Shown: positions 45,978 through 55,431, counted from the stretch's first letter. The stretch is DNA of 64,000 nucleotides from an uncultured Lachnospiraceae bacterium (GCA_944380315.1 CALWHG010000002.1:51498-115497); one strand, 5' to 3'. Notes: a model not told the origin generated them from the sequence alone. Numbers and translations are program-made.

Positions 45978-47006
45978 TCAGTCCTGGACCCTGTCCTTGT
46001 ACATCTCCCTGAAGTAGTTCTGATACTCTCCGGAGATGATCCTCTCCCACCAGTCCTGGTTGTTGAGATACCACTGTATGGTCTGCTTTATGCCCGTGTC
46101 AAAGTTATATACGGGCTCCCAGCCCAGCTCCTCCTCGAGCTTGGCGGGATCTATGGCATATCTGCGGTCATGTCCAGGCCTGTCCTTAACGTACTTAATA
46201 AGTGACTCAGGCTTGCCGAGAGCCTCAAGGATGGTCTTTACCACCTGAAGATTGGTCCTCTCATTGTGACCGCCTATATTGTATATCTCTCCCTCTCTGC
46301 CATGTCTGACTATGAGATCTATGGCCTTGCAGTGATCCTCCACATGGAGCCAGTCTCGCACATTTGCTCCGTCTCCGTATACCGGAAGCTCCTGATCATT
46401 GAGGGCCCTGCTGATCATGAGGGGTATCAGCTTCTCGGGGAACTGATACTGTCCGTAGTTGTTTGAGCAGCGGGATATGGTCACCGGCAGTCCGAAGGTC
46501 CTGTGGTAGGCCATGACGAACATGTCCGCAGAGGCCTTGGCAGCCGAATAGGGGCTGGAGGCATGCAGCGGAGTGGTCTCCGTAAAGAAAAGATCAGGCC
46601 TGTCCAGAGGCAGATCTCCGTATACCTCATCAGTGGATACCTGGTGATAACGTCCTATGCCGAAGGTGCGGCAGGCATCCATGAGTGTGGTGGTTCCTAC
46701 CACGTTCGTCCTGACGAACTCCTCAGGGTGCTCCACTGAACGGTCTACATGGGATTCAGCAGCAAAGTTTATGATCACATCGGGCTTTTCCTGCTCAAAG
46801 AGGCTGAATATGAAATCCCTGTCAGCTATGTCTCCCTTTATGAATCTGTAGTTCTTTTCATGCTCCACTGACTTGAGGTTTTCAAGGTTTCCTGCATAGG
46901 TCAGCTTGTCCAGGTTTATGATCTCATCCTGGGGGTACTCCTTTACCAGGTACTGGACCATGACGCTTCCTATAAATCCGGCTCCGCCGGTAACTATGAT
47001 CTTCAT
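45978..47006 (-). CDS. rfbB: dTDP-glucose 4,6-dehydratase
   Basis: 342 aa. Makes dTDP-4-keto-6-deoxyglucose, branch point for rhamnose and many deoxyaminosugars. GGAGFIGSVMVQYL, AAESHVDRS, STDEVYGDLPL with the DE pair of the dehydratase, YSAAKASADMFV and NNYGQYQFPEKLIPLMI are present. The product could feed both RfbD and the DegT aminotransferase at 37763. Confidence 0.97.
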   Translation of the reverse strand: MKIIVTGGAGFIGSVMVQYLVKEYPQDEIINLDKLTYAGNLENLKSVEHEKNYRFIKGDIADRDFIFSLFEQEKPDVIINFAAESHVDRSVEHPEEFVRTNVVGTTTLMDACRTFGIGRYHQVSTDEVYGDLPLDRPDLFFTETTPLHASSPYSAAKASADMFVMAYHRTFGLPVTISRCSNNYGQYQFPEKLIPLMISRALNDQELPVYGDGANVRDWLHVEDHCKAIDLIVRHGREGEIYNIGGHNERTNLQVVKTILEALGKPESLIKYVKDRPGHDRRYAIDPAKLEEELGWEPVYNFDTGIKQTIQWYLNNQDWWERIISGEYQNYFREMYKDRVQD

Positions 47007-47057
47007 ATCGAGCTGCGCCTCATATGGCGCCTTCCTTTCATAATATTATGTAAATGC

Positions 47058-47234
47058 TTAAGAAAAGCAGTTGTGCTCCTCATCATAGACAAAGCCTGCA
47101 CGGCTCAGTCTGTCCTTGAGCTCATCCATGTCCACGTCCTCGCAGCAGCAGAGCTCAGAAAGCTTCACGCCCTCGTCCCTGAGCCTCATGTTTATGACCG
47201 ACATGAGCATGACAGGATCCTCCGGAAGATGCAT
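47058..47234 (-). CDS. DUF4250 small protein
   Basis: 58 aa, starting 4 bases after the rfbA stop. The translation begins MHLPEDPVMLMSVINMRLRD, continues with LSELCCCEDVDMDELK and RLSRAGFVYDEEHNCF, and matches the DUF4250 pattern (PxDPxMLxSxxNxxLRD ... GxxYDxxxNxF) known from Clostridia. No function is established for the family. It is kept between rfbA and rfbB in the same transcript, so it is a translated gene, not spacer. Confidence 0.82.
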   Translation of the reverse strand: MHLPEDPVMLMSVINMRLRDEGVKLSELCCCEDVDMDELKDRLSRAGFVYDEEHNCFS

Positions 47235-47238
47235 ATGC

Positions 47239-48144
47239 TCACTTCCCTTCCTGCTTCTCTGAAAGCTTGTCCACGTACTTGCCGTCCAGCACGTCCTTCA
47301 GATACTTGCCGTACTGGTTCTTCTTGTATATCTCATAGGACTCAAGCACCTGCTCCCTGGTGATCCAGCCGTTGAGATAGGCTATCTCCTCCAGGCAGGC
47401 TATCTTCCTGTGCTGATGAGTCTCCACTGTCCTGACGAAGTTGCCCGCATCCATGAGGGACTCATGGGTACCTGTATCCAGCCAGGTAAAGCCCTGTCCC
47501 AGGAGCTCCACTTCCAGCTCTCCGCTCTCCAGATACATACGGTTGAGATCCGTGATCTCCAGCTCACCGCGCTTTGAGGGCTTCAGGCTCTTTGCATAGC
47601 CTACGACCCTGTTGTCGTAGAAATACAGTCCGGTGACACAGTAGTTTGACTTGGGGTGCTCCGGCTTCTCCTCTATGGATATGGCCTTGCCCTTTTCGTC
47701 GAATTCAACTATGCCGAAGCGCTCCGGATCATCCACATAATATCCGAATACCGTGGCTCCGCTCTTTTTCTCGGCTGCCCTGCGGAGCCTCTTTGTAAAG
47801 CCATGTCCATGGAAGATGTTGTCTCCCAGTATCATGGCTACATTGTCATCGCCTATGAAATCCGCGCCTATGATGAAGGCCTGGGCCAGTCCGTCCGGTG
47901 AGGGCTGCACCCTGTAGCTCAGCCTTATGCCGAACTGGCTTCCATCACCCAGGAGCTCCTCAAATCTGGGAGTATCCAGGGGAGTGGATATGATGAGTAT
48001 ATCCTGTATGCCGGCATTCATGAGCACCGACAGAGGATAATATATCATGGGTTTATCGTATATAGGAAGAAGCTGCTTAGATGTGACCTTGGTCAGGGGA
48101 TAAAGCCTGGTCCCTGATCCTCCTGCAAGTATGATCCCTTTCAC
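47239..48144 (-). CDS. rfbA: Glucose-1-phosphate thymidylyltransferase
   Basis: 301 aa. Makes dTDP-glucose. [14 protein letters not shown] nucleotide loop, [26 protein letters not shown] metal Asp, and [20 protein letters not shown] are diagnostic. GTG start with AAAGGAG 8 bases upstream. First gene of the rfbA-DUF4250-rfbB-rfbD-glmM block, which has its own strong promoter. Confidence 0.97.
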   Translation of the reverse strand: MKGIILAGGSGTRLYPLTKVTSKQLLPIYDKPMIYYPLSVLMNAGIQDILIISTPLDTPRFEELLGDGSQFGIRLSYRVQPSPDGLAQAFIIGADFIGDDNVAMILGDNIFHGHGFTKRLRRAAEKKSGATVFGYYVDDPERFGIVEFDEKGKAISIEEKPEHPKSNYCVTGLYFYDNRVVGYAKSLKPSKRGELEITDLNRMYLESGELEVELLGQGFTWLDTGTHESLMDAGNFVRTVETHQHRKIACLEEIAYLNGWITREQVLESYEIYKKNQYGKYLKDVLDGKYVDKLSEKQEGK

Positions 48145-48176
48145 GTGCCTGACTCCTTTTCTTTTGGTTTTACATT

Positions 48177-48205
48177 ATTATAAGTACAGCGGGCTCTCGA
48201 GTCAA
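48177..48205 (-). promoter_or_regulatory. Strong promoter upstream of rfbA
   Basis: On the (-) strand TTGACT (48205-48200), 17-base spacer, perfect TATAAT (48182-48177). It splits the long (-) run into an upstream modification part and a downstream precursor/glycosyltransferase part. Confidence 0.82.
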
Positions 48206-48232
48206 CCTTGGCAGTCGCCTGTGATGCGCTCC

Positions 48233-49423
48233 TTAAGCCCAGGGCATGGGTTCCGTATTATAGCCCTCTATCTCAGGAAGCTCGTGCAGATAGCGTTCTG
48301 CTATCTCATATACAAATACATCCGGCTGCCGCTGTCTCACATCATCAAAGTTCAGATAATGCCTGTCGGCCACCACGGAGCTCTTATTTGCCTCCATGAT
48401 ATAAGCCAATGAGGTATTTTTGAAGGAATCCCCGCAAAAATACAGATATATGGGCAGGCTGTCAGGATCAAGGCTGTTTCCTTCATAGATGACAGTCTCT
48501 CCCGTGGCAGCTGAGACCGTGGTGCCTGTCAGCGCAAATTGGGGGGATCTCAGATATCCATACTCCACCCTGTCAAAGCTCTCAGGTAAAAGTGCCAGCT
48601 TCTGAAGGTCTCCTTCCGCCCTTCCCGCATCAAAAAACTCGGTATCCTTAAACGTATAGGTCGTATCGTAAAGCTCTGCGACCTCCTCCATAAGAGCTTC
48701 CATCCCCACAAGAGCTCCCACCTGATTCCAGTGGGTATCTGATTTGTAATAAAGGGTCTCCACTCCTTCAAATCTTCCCTCGGATGAAAGCATATGCTCT
48801 ACGGGATAGACCACATGTACATCGGGATAGTTCTCCTCGATATATCTGATAAGCTGGACCGTGCTGCTTTCCCTGTCTGCCCTTTTTATGTACCCTGGCA
48901 TATAGCGCTCGCCATATATGGTCTCCTTGTCCGGAGCGATATACAGGATGAATTCATCGACCCCAAGCTCCTCAAGGCTGATCCTCATATCGTCTATGGC
49001 CTTTGCCGCTTCCGAAAGCTCAGTCTCGCTGAAAGGGATGATGCGCTTATAGGTCTCCAGGGAAAGGCCATCGTCATCTCTCTGGTAAAACAGCCAGGGC
49101 TCTTCACTTCCAAGTATGACGCTGCTGCTCTGAAGCTCGTCAAAAAGAGCCAGCTCCGTCCCGGTCTTGGCCTTTACGAAGGTGGACTTGAAGAACAAAT
49201 GGTCTGAAAGCCAGGTCTCAAATTCTGCCGGAAATGAAAACACATCCTCCAGGCTCTCTATCCTGGGCCTGGCCGCCATGGTCCTGTTTTCAGAGGAAAA
49301 TACCTGGAACCCCATAAGGTATCCCAGGACTCCCGCAGCAGGCACTCCGCAGCAGAGGAGCAGGAAGGCTGCGCAGAGTATGTATCTGGCTATGCGATTC
49401 TTTGTCTTATCATGCTCAGGCAT
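48233..49423 (-). CDS. DHHW/AlgX-like SGNH protein (acylation partner)
   Basis: 396 aa. One N-terminal membrane span (YILCAAFLLLCCGVPAAGVL), then an extracellular SGNH-hydrolase-like domain: DEFILYIAPDKETIY, the Asp-His pair in YYKSDTHWNQVGAL and the nucleophile-type FCGDSFKN. Such proteins take acetyl groups passed across the membrane by an MBOAT protein and put them on extracellular polysaccharide. Catalytic residues are intact here. It follows the MBOAT gene by 23 bases; the ATG at 49423 has GAGGAGA upstream, and a longer frame would overlap the MBOAT gene. Confidence 0.87.
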   Translation of the reverse strand: MPEHDKTKNRIARYILCAAFLLLCCGVPAAGVLGYLMGFQVFSSENRTMAARPRIESLEDVFSFPAEFETWLSDHLFFKSTFVKAKTGTELALFDELQSSSVILGSEEPWLFYQRDDDGLSLETYKRIIPFSETELSEAAKAIDDMRISLEELGVDEFILYIAPDKETIYGERYMPGYIKRADRESSTVQLIRYIEENYPDVHVVYPVEHMLSSEGRFEGVETLYYKSDTHWNQVGALVGMEALMEEVAELYDTTYTFKDTEFFDAGRAEGDLQKLALLPESFDRVEYGYLRSPQFALTGTTVSAATGETVIYEGNSLDPDSLPIYLYFCGDSFKNTSLAYIMEANKSSVVADRHYLNFDDVRQRQPDVFVYEIAERYLHELPEIEGYNTEPMPWA

Positions 49424-49446
49424 ATATGCCGGTCTCCTCTCTGCGC

Positions 49447-50856
49447 TTAAAAGCGGAAATAGATAAAGGGATTGTAGCTTCCTGATATGAGGAAGCATAC
49501 CCCGAAGAAAAATATGATCGGAAGCACCACTGACTTGAACAGTGCACTCTCCCTGATCTTAAGCTGCACTGCGGGAGATATGACTCCGCAGAGCAGTATG
49601 CCCACTATGGAAAATGCTATGCATTCCCGGTCAAATATCTCAAGGAAGCCGTAGCTCATGCTCTCTCTCAGGCTGAACATGGTGCCATAGTAGCTCATGG
49701 CCAGGCCCAGATCCTCCGCACGGAAGAGGACCCAGCTGAGCCCTACCACTATCAGGCAGTATACATGGCTCAGATATCTCATGGCCCCGCCCTTATCAAG
49801 CACCTTTCCGAGGAACAGCCTCTCCAGTATGCTGAAGGCCCCATGTATGAGCCCCCAGAGCACGAAGCTCCAGCCTGCCCCATGCCAGAAGCCCGTGGCA
49901 AAAAATACTATGATCAGATTGATGTAGGTGCGCAGCTTCCCCTTCCTGTTGCCTCCAAGGGGTATGTAAAGGTACTCCTTGAACCAGGTGGAGAGGGATA
50001 TGTGCCAGCGTCTCCAGAACTCCCTTATGGAGGCTGACAGATATGGAAAGTCAAAGTTTTCAAGGAAATCGAAGCCGAACATCTTGCCCAGGCCTATGGC
50101 CATGTCCGAATATCCGCTGAAATCAAAATATATCTGCATGGAATACAGCAGCATGCCGTACCAGGCCATGGCTGTGGATATGTCGAGCCCCGGTATGGAA
50201 AACACCTTGTCCACGGCCTCCGCAAAGGTATTTGCAAGCAGCACCTTCTTGCCAAATCCCACCATGAACCTGGTCACTCCCAGGGCAAACTTGTCAAAGT
50301 CCACATGTCTCTCATCTATCTGCTCTGCCACATCCCGATAGCGGACTATGGGGCCTGCTATGAGCTGAGGGAAAAACATGATATAAAGGAGCAGCTTCCA
50401 GAAGGACCTCTGCAGGAGACATTTTCCCCTGTACAGGTCTATGACATAGGACATGGCCTGGAAGGTATAGAAGGATATGCCTATGGGCAGCACTATGTCC
50501 CTGACGGGGATGAGCTCTCCTCCGAGCAGCCCGTTTATATTGTCCGCAAAGAAATTGTAGTATTTGAAGTAGCCAAGCAGCAGGAGGTTCAGGAGCACCG
50601 TCACGAAAAGCGCCGCCTTCCTCGCTCCGCTGTTTTCTCCGGCCCAGGCTATGCCAAGGCCGCCCGTATAGTTTATGGCTACGGATATGAAAAGCAGGAC
50701 CACATATTTGGGCTCTCCCCAGGCGTAAAACAGTATGCTCACCAAAAGAAGCAGGAGGTTTTTAAGCACCTGCTTCTTTGTCAACGATAAAAGATAGTAG
50801 AGCACCAGCGTCACCGGAAGGAACAGCCAGATGAACAGCATAGATGCAAAGACCAT
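49447..50856 (-). CDS. MBOAT-family O-acyltransferase
   Basis: 469 aa, about 11 spans. ILPIGISFYTFQAMSYVIDLY-type segment, FPQLIAGPIVRYRD, YSMQIYFDFSGYSDMAIGLG, REFWRRWHISLSTWFKEYLY and the catalytic His in GFWHGAGW are all diagnostic of AlgI/DltB/PatA-type proteins that move acyl groups to the cell surface. Pairs with the DHHW gene downstream. About 22 bases after the phosphofructokinase gene. Homologous along its length to the MBOAT at 59809. Confidence 0.94.
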   Translation of the reverse strand: MVFASMLFIWLFLPVTLVLYYLLSLTKKQVLKNLLLLLVSILFYAWGEPKYVVLLFISVAINYTGGLGIAWAGENSGARKAALFVTVLLNLLLLGYFKYYNFFADNINGLLGGELIPVRDIVLPIGISFYTFQAMSYVIDLYRGKCLLQRSFWKLLLYIMFFPQLIAGPIVRYRDVAEQIDERHVDFDKFALGVTRFMVGFGKKVLLANTFAEAVDKVFSIPGLDISTAMAWYGMLLYSMQIYFDFSGYSDMAIGLGKMFGFDFLENFDFPYLSASIREFWRRWHISLSTWFKEYLYIPLGGNRKGKLRTYINLIIVFFATGFWHGAGWSFVLWGLIHGAFSILERLFLGKVLDKGGAMRYLSHVYCLIVVGLSWVLFRAEDLGLAMSYYGTMFSLRESMSYGFLEIFDRECIAFSIVGILLCGVISPAVQLKIRESALFKSVVLPIIFFFGVCFLISGSYNPFIYFRF

Positions 50857-50878
50857 AGGCTAAAACTCCAATATCGAT

Positions 50879-52105
50879 TTAATCTCTGTATACGTATTCC
50901 GGCATGCCGTCCCGGAAGCGCATCTCACATTCTCCCTCTATGAGGGGCCTTACATAGTCAAGGAATTCCTCGGTCACATCGGTGCCTTCCTTGGTTATCC
51001 ACCAGGAGGGGATCATTTTTTCCTTATTGCCTATGTCGGCGACCTCCTTGAGGACATAATCTATCCTGTAGGACTCTCCCTCAGCACGCTCCATGCATAC
51101 CATCTGGTGGCTCTCTCCGTTTACGGCGGACTTCACCGCGAAGCGTCCTACCTGCTCTGCCTCCTCTCTGTCCCTGCCTGAGGCCAGGACTGAGGAGCTC
51201 CTCTGCAGCAGGCTAAGCTCTATGGAGCGGCACTTGACTCCAGGGATATTGGCCATGACGGCGGCCTCCAGGAGCTTGGCGGCTCCCGTCAGCTTCTTGT
51301 GTCCGAAGCCGTCCACATCGGCCTTGCCCTTGTATTCGCATATGAGGTTGTGGTCCTCGTCTCTTATACCCTCGCTGACGCAGACCACCACATTGCTCTC
51401 CTTTTCCAGGGCCTCCCTGACATTTTCCACGAACCTGTCCATATGGAAGGGGGACTCGGGAAGGTATATGAGCATGGGATTATGCACGTGCTCATTCCTG
51501 GCAAGGGCCGAAGCCGCGCAGAGCCAGCCGGCATGTCTGCCCATGATCTCCACTATGGTCACGGATTTGAGATCATATACTCCTGCATCTATGGAAATGT
51601 CTCTTACCGTGGAGGCTATGTACTTTGCCGCAGAGCCGTAGCCCGGGGTATGGTCCGTGCCCACCAGATCGTTATCTATGGTCTTGGGCACTCCCAGGAA
51701 ACAGATGTCCGAGCCATGACGCCTTGCATAGGCCGAGAGCTTGCCGGCCGTATCCATGGAATCGTTGCCCCCTATATAGAGGAAGGCTCCTATGCCGTAC
51801 TGTCTGAATTTGTCAAACATCTCCTCATATATCTCTGTCTCGTCTATGGGAGGAAGCTTGTAGCGGCATGAGCCGAGATAGGCCGCAGGGGTCTGCTTCA
51901 AAAGCTCCAGTCTGTCAGGATCTGAAAATGCTTCTCCCAGGTCCATGATCTCTCCCCGAAGGAAGCCCTCTATACCGTTTTTCATGCCATAGACCTTGTC
52001 GATCTGCTCTGACTCCAGGGCCTCCTTTATGACGCCGTAAAGGGAGCAGTTGATGACTGCCGTAGGTCCTCCTGATTGTCCCACAAGGATGTTGAATTTC
52101 TGCAT
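50879..52105 (-). CDS. pfp: PPi-type 6-phosphofructokinase
   Basis: 408 aa. Phosphorylates fructose-6-P, by motif with pyrophosphate: GGNDSMDT has Asp where ATP enzymes have Gly, and PKTIDNDL has Lys in place of Gly of PGTIDND. GQSGGPTAVIN start and EIMGRHAGWL (substrate loop) agree. Length fits the group of about 400-420 aa. A glycolytic enzyme inside a polysaccharide run is unexpected; it may be co-expressed by chance or secure hexose-phosphate balance. Confidence 0.92.
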   Translation of the reverse strand: MQKFNILVGQSGGPTAVINCSLYGVIKEALESEQIDKVYGMKNGIEGFLRGEIMDLGEAFSDPDRLELLKQTPAAYLGSCRYKLPPIDETEIYEEMFDKFRQYGIGAFLYIGGNDSMDTAGKLSAYARRHGSDICFLGVPKTIDNDLVGTDHTPGYGSAAKYIASTVRDISIDAGVYDLKSVTIVEIMGRHAGWLCAASALARNEHVHNPMLIYLPESPFHMDRFVENVREALEKESNVVVCVSEGIRDEDHNLICEYKGKADVDGFGHKKLTGAAKLLEAAVMANIPGVKCRSIELSLLQRSSSVLASGRDREEAEQVGRFAVKSAVNGESHQMVCMERAEGESYRIDYVLKEVADIGNKEKMIPSWWITKEGTDVTEEFLDYVRPLIEGECEMRFRDGMPEYVYRD

Positions 52106-52126
52106 ACCGTCCTCCTTAAGCTGCTG

Positions 52127-52144
52127 TGCCGGAAGCTTCCGGCA
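52127..52144. other. 18-base perfect palindrome between methyltransferase and pfp
   Basis: TGCCGGAAGCTTCCGGCA; no T-run follows, so a processing or stabilising hairpin is more likely than a terminator. Confidence 0.7.
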
Positions 52145-52153
52145 TAGTATGCA

Positions 52154-53410
52154 TCACAGTCCTTCCTGGCCGTGATGCAGGATACTGAGGATGTCCGTGA
52201 TCTCAGGGAGCGGGGCTCCGCTGCTTGCGCACAGATCCTCTATGGATCGCTTTATCTCCTTTACATAACCCGGGGCAGTGATCATGATCACATCCACAGG
52301 GTCCGTAAGAAAATACCCGGGGGCAACTATGGGCAGATGGCTGGCCGGAGCATAAAGCCCCTGCTTGAAGGCTGCCGAGTCCAGTATATACTCTGCCTCA
52401 TCCCTCAGCACTGTGGTGGAGGCTATGGTAAAGCCCTGATGCCCCGCACCCCAGAGAGCCAGTCTTTTGCCTGATTTTTTCAAATTTTCTGTGTATATTT
52501 TAATGTTGTATCCTATATTTTCTTTATTTGTCTTTATTTTTTCAAATCCAGCCTTTATAGCTTCAGGATCTCCGTGAGGATCCCTGATGCTCTCTGCAGT
52601 CTCCCGACTGCCGCAGGCGGCCTTCCTGACCACCACTCTCAGGGTATCTCCTATGCCTATCCTGCCAGACTCCAGCACCTCAAATCCACACCTTCTGCAG
52701 AGGCCTGAAAGGGAATCCAGGTCATAATTGGCTATATGATCCCTGATGAATTCATAATAATAGCCCTCTTCCAGTATGTATTCCAGCGAAGGCACGGTTA
52801 TGAGGCCGTAGCCCCCATCCCTGAGGTTTGCATGCATAGCCTCAAGCATGGCCACGGGATCCGGCTGATGCTCAAGGAAGTTGAAGCTCAGGAAGCAGTC
52901 AAAGGGAGCTCCGGGTATGACCGCATCGCTTCCCTCTGGAAACATATTGACTATGCCATCGCCGAGACGTTCTGCGGCTATGGCTGCATTTGCCGGGTCT
53001 GCCTCGGTGCCGTATATCTCCACCGGGAACTCGGTAAGCACCTCCAGGAACTCTCCCCTTCCGCAGCCGCACTCCAGGAACCTTCCGCCTGTCAGGCCAT
53101 AGGTCTCTGTCATGTGTCTGTAGTCCCTGCGTCTCAGCTCTCTCATGGTCTCCGAAAGGCCCACGGCCCTGATCACCTCAGGATAGTAGGACACAGGCTC
53201 GCAGTCAAACTGGCAAAGCCCGCAGTCAGGACATATATACAGGGAAAGCCCAAGGCCTTTGTCCTCTGAAAGCTCATCAGCAGAGGGGATGTCCTGGGCA
53301 GAGGCTGGCATGTCGGAAAGCCTGAGCACCGGCTCCCGGCCAAGCTCTGCGCCGCAGATCATGCAGCGTCCCCTTTCCCCTGACTTATGCATCCTTCTTA
53401 TCCGGCTCAT
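52154..53410 (-). CDS. Sugar C-methyltransferase (NovU/TylC3-like, two-domain)
   Basis: 418 aa. N-terminal zinc-binding segment (CMICGAEL ... YICPDCGLCQF), a class I SAM-binding core (FLECGCGRGEFLEVL, EIYGTEADP, FNFLEHQPDP), and a C-terminal Rossmann-like domain (RLALWGAGHQGFTIAS) typical of Methyltransf_13/14 proteins that methylate a carbon of keto-deoxysugars. A methyl-branched sugar is therefore likely. The short linker between the two halves (52480-52555) is strikingly AT-rich. ATG at 53410 overlaps the preceding GT gene by 26 bases and uses its AAAGGA. Confidence 0.83.
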   Translation of the reverse strand: MSRIRRMHKSGERGRCMICGAELGREPVLRLSDMPASAQDIPSADELSEDKGLGLSLYICPDCGLCQFDCEPVSYYPEVIRAVGLSETMRELRRRDYRHMTETYGLTGGRFLECGCGRGEFLEVLTEFPVEIYGTEADPANAAIAAERLGDGIVNMFPEGSDAVIPGAPFDCFLSFNFLEHQPDPVAMLEAMHANLRDGGYGLITVPSLEYILEEGYYYEFIRDHIANYDLDSLSGLCRRCGFEVLESGRIGIGDTLRVVVRKAACGSRETAESIRDPHGDPEAIKAGFEKIKTNKENIGYNIKIYTENLKKSGKRLALWGAGHQGFTIASTTVLRDEAEYILDSAAFKQGLYAPASHLPIVAPGYFLTDPVDVIMITAPGYVKEIKRSIEDLCASSGAPLPEITDILSILHHGQEGL

Positions 53411-54341
53411 CAAAATTGATCCTTTCCTCCTCTACCACCAGCGGCCTGTGCATGACACGCTGGTTGATGCTGAGTATGTATTCCCCCAGGAGCCCCAGGA
53501 AAAATATCTGCACGCTCCCTATGAAGAGCATGCCTATGAGCAGGGGTGCCATACCTGCGCTAAAGCGGTCCCACCATATCAGCTTCATGATCAGATATAT
53601 GAGTGCCGCTGCAAGGCATATGAAGGAGCATATGGCTCCTGCAAAGGTGGCTATGCGCAGGCCCACCTTGGTATAGGAGGTAAAGCCCAGCATGGCTGCA
53701 TCGTACAGGGTGTAGAAATTGTTGTGTGTCTTTCCTGCCCTGCGCAGAGGCTGCTCATAGGGTATCTCCTTACGGGCAAAGCCAAACTCGGCCACCATGC
53801 CCCTAAGGAAGGGCGTGGGATCGTCCATCCTGCGGAGCACCTCTATAAATGCTCTGTCATAGAGTCCGGACCCGGTAAAATTCTCTATCTGATCCACGTT
53901 TGAAAACTTCTTTATCAGCTTATAGTACAGCTTCCTTATGCTGTACATCACCGGATTTTCCTTGCTTCCGCTCTTGACTCCTATGACTATCTTGTAGCCA
54001 TTTTCCCACTCCTTTACATAGCGGGGGATGAGCTCCACAGGATCCTGAAAATCAGCCACCATCTCTATGACACAGTCTCCGGTGACCTGAAGCATGCCAT
54101 AATAGGGCGAGTTGAACTGTCCAAAGTTCTTGGCATTGAAGATCGCCTTGATCTTTTTGTTTTCAGCGCAGAGACCTCTGATGATGTCTCTGGTCCCATC
54201 CGTGGAATCATTGTCTATGAAAACGAGCTCATAATCATACTGTGGCAGCTCCTTTTCCAGGATGTCCGTCACAGCCCTGCTTATGGGCCCCACATTGTCT
54301 TTTTCATTGTAACAGGGTATCAATACACTGATCTTTTTCAT
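53385..54341 (-). CDS. Membrane GT2 glycosyltransferase (GtrB/DPM1-like)
   Basis: 318 aa. GT-A domain with SVLIPCYNEKDNVGPIS, FIDNDSTDGTRDII and the DFQDP metal motif, then AEFGFARKEIPYEQPLRRAG-type segment and two C-terminal spans (TFAGAICSFICLAAALIYLI and PLLIGMLFIGSVQIFFLGLL). Proteins of this build link sugar to undecaprenyl phosphate. It may load a sugar for extracellular side-chain addition. 13 bases after the epimerase gene. Confidence 0.9.
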   Translation of the reverse strand: MKKISVLIPCYNEKDNVGPISRAVTDILEKELPQYDYELVFIDNDSTDGTRDIIRGLCAENKKIKAIFNAKNFGQFNSPYYGMLQVTGDCVIEMVADFQDPVELIPRYVKEWENGYKIVIGVKSGSKENPVMYSIRKLYYKLIKKFSNVDQIENFTGSGLYDRAFIEVLRRMDDPTPFLRGMVAEFGFARKEIPYEQPLRRAGKTHNNFYTLYDAAMLGFTSYTKVGLRIATFAGAICSFICLAAALIYLIMKLIWWDRFSAGMAPLLIGMLFIGSVQIFFLGLLGEYILSINQRVMHRPLVVEEERINFDEPDKKDA

Positions 54342-54354
54342 GTCTGTCCTGTCC

Positions 54355-55416
54355 TTAGGTATCTTGTCTTTCCGCTTCAGCTGCGGCTATGAGCTCTGCA
54401 GCTCCCCGGGAAAAGGGTATCTCCTCTCTGAACTCTCCTCCAGTCATTGCAAAGAGCCTGTCCGTGACCGGACATATGGAGAGGGCTCCCTCCTTTGCCT
54501 GCTGGAAGCTTCCATAGCAGAGCTCTCCTCTCCTGCCGGAAAGCTCATATATCTCCTCCACGAAGCCTTTGAGCACCCTGGTATCTTTTGAGGCCACATT
54601 GACTATGCTGTCCTCCCCGGGCTGCTCGTCAGCATGCTTATACAACAGCAGCACGGCCCTGGCCGCATCCCTTACCTCCATGAAGTTCCAGCGATGCCTG
54701 CAGGCGCTGAGGCTTACGCTGTGCCCCGCAGGAAGCTCTCTTGTGAGGGTGGATATGATGGACCAGGGGTGGTCTCCCCTGCCATATACGCTGAAGAAGC
54801 GCAGATGTATATAGCGCATGGACAGCTTCCTGCAGAGGCTTTCAGCCTCCTGGCCAAAGAGGAGCTTATTCCTCCCATAGGCATTTACCGGATCGCAGTC
54901 CATGGATTCCTCCATGATCCCGTCCTCCTTTATGCCATATTCCACCCTGGAGCCCGCATCCATGAAAACTCTGGCTCCAAGCTCCGATGCAAGCCTTATG
55001 CAGTCCAGTGAGGCCCTGCGGCTCCTCTCATGTATGGCATCATCATCTATGTCCCTGCGGTTGACCCCGTCCCAGGCAAAATGCAGGAAAGCATCCGCAT
55101 GCCGTGGAAGCCCCTCCGCGCTCCTGATATGCTCCAGATCTCCTGTCATATAGTGGAGCCTTTGCAGGAGCTCCTCAGTCGTCAGAGCCGTGGCCGCTTC
55201 GCCACAGGATCCAGGTGCACCTAGTCCAGAGACACCGGATCCAGATGCGCTAAGGCCAAGTATGTCAGATATACGGCCCTCTGCTTTATGAAGGGATCCG
55301 GGTCTCACAAGTCCATATACCCTGGCACCGGCCTTCAGAAATTCTGCTGCCACATAGCTGCCGATAAATCCTGATATACCCGTAATGATAATATTTTTAT
55401 CCTTTATGTCGATCAT
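54355..55416 (-). CDS. NAD-dependent epimerase/dehydratase
   Basis: 353 aa extended short-chain dehydrogenase. NIIITGISGFIGSYVAAEF, FLHFAWDG, VFMDAGSRVEYGI and catalytic Tyr/Lys in NAYGRNKLLFGQE. Residues about 52-78 hold a Gly/Ser/Ala-rich insertion (SASGSGVSGLGAPGS) absent from the neighbouring paralogue. It shares with that gene the LSAC...WN.M.V.DAA and DTR.L pattern, so the two arose by duplication. Likely reduces or epimerises a keto-sugar nucleotide; partial resemblance to CDP-abequose/paratose synthases (inference). Confidence 0.85.
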   Translation of the reverse strand: MIDIKDKNIIITGISGFIGSYVAAEFLKAGARVYGLVRPGSLHKAEGRISDILGLSASGSGVSGLGAPGSCGEAATALTTEELLQRLHYMTGDLEHIRSAEGLPRHADAFLHFAWDGVNRRDIDDDAIHERSRRASLDCIRLASELGARVFMDAGSRVEYGIKEDGIMEESMDCDPVNAYGRNKLLFGQEAESLCRKLSMRYIHLRFFSVYGRGDHPWSIISTLTRELPAGHSVSLSACRHRWNFMEVRDAARAVLLLYKHADEQPGEDSIVNVASKDTRVLKGFVEEIYELSGRRGELCYGSFQQAKEGALSICPVTDRLFAMTGGEFREEIPFSRGAAELIAAAEAERQDT

Positions 55417-55431
55417 AGTCGACCTTTCTGC

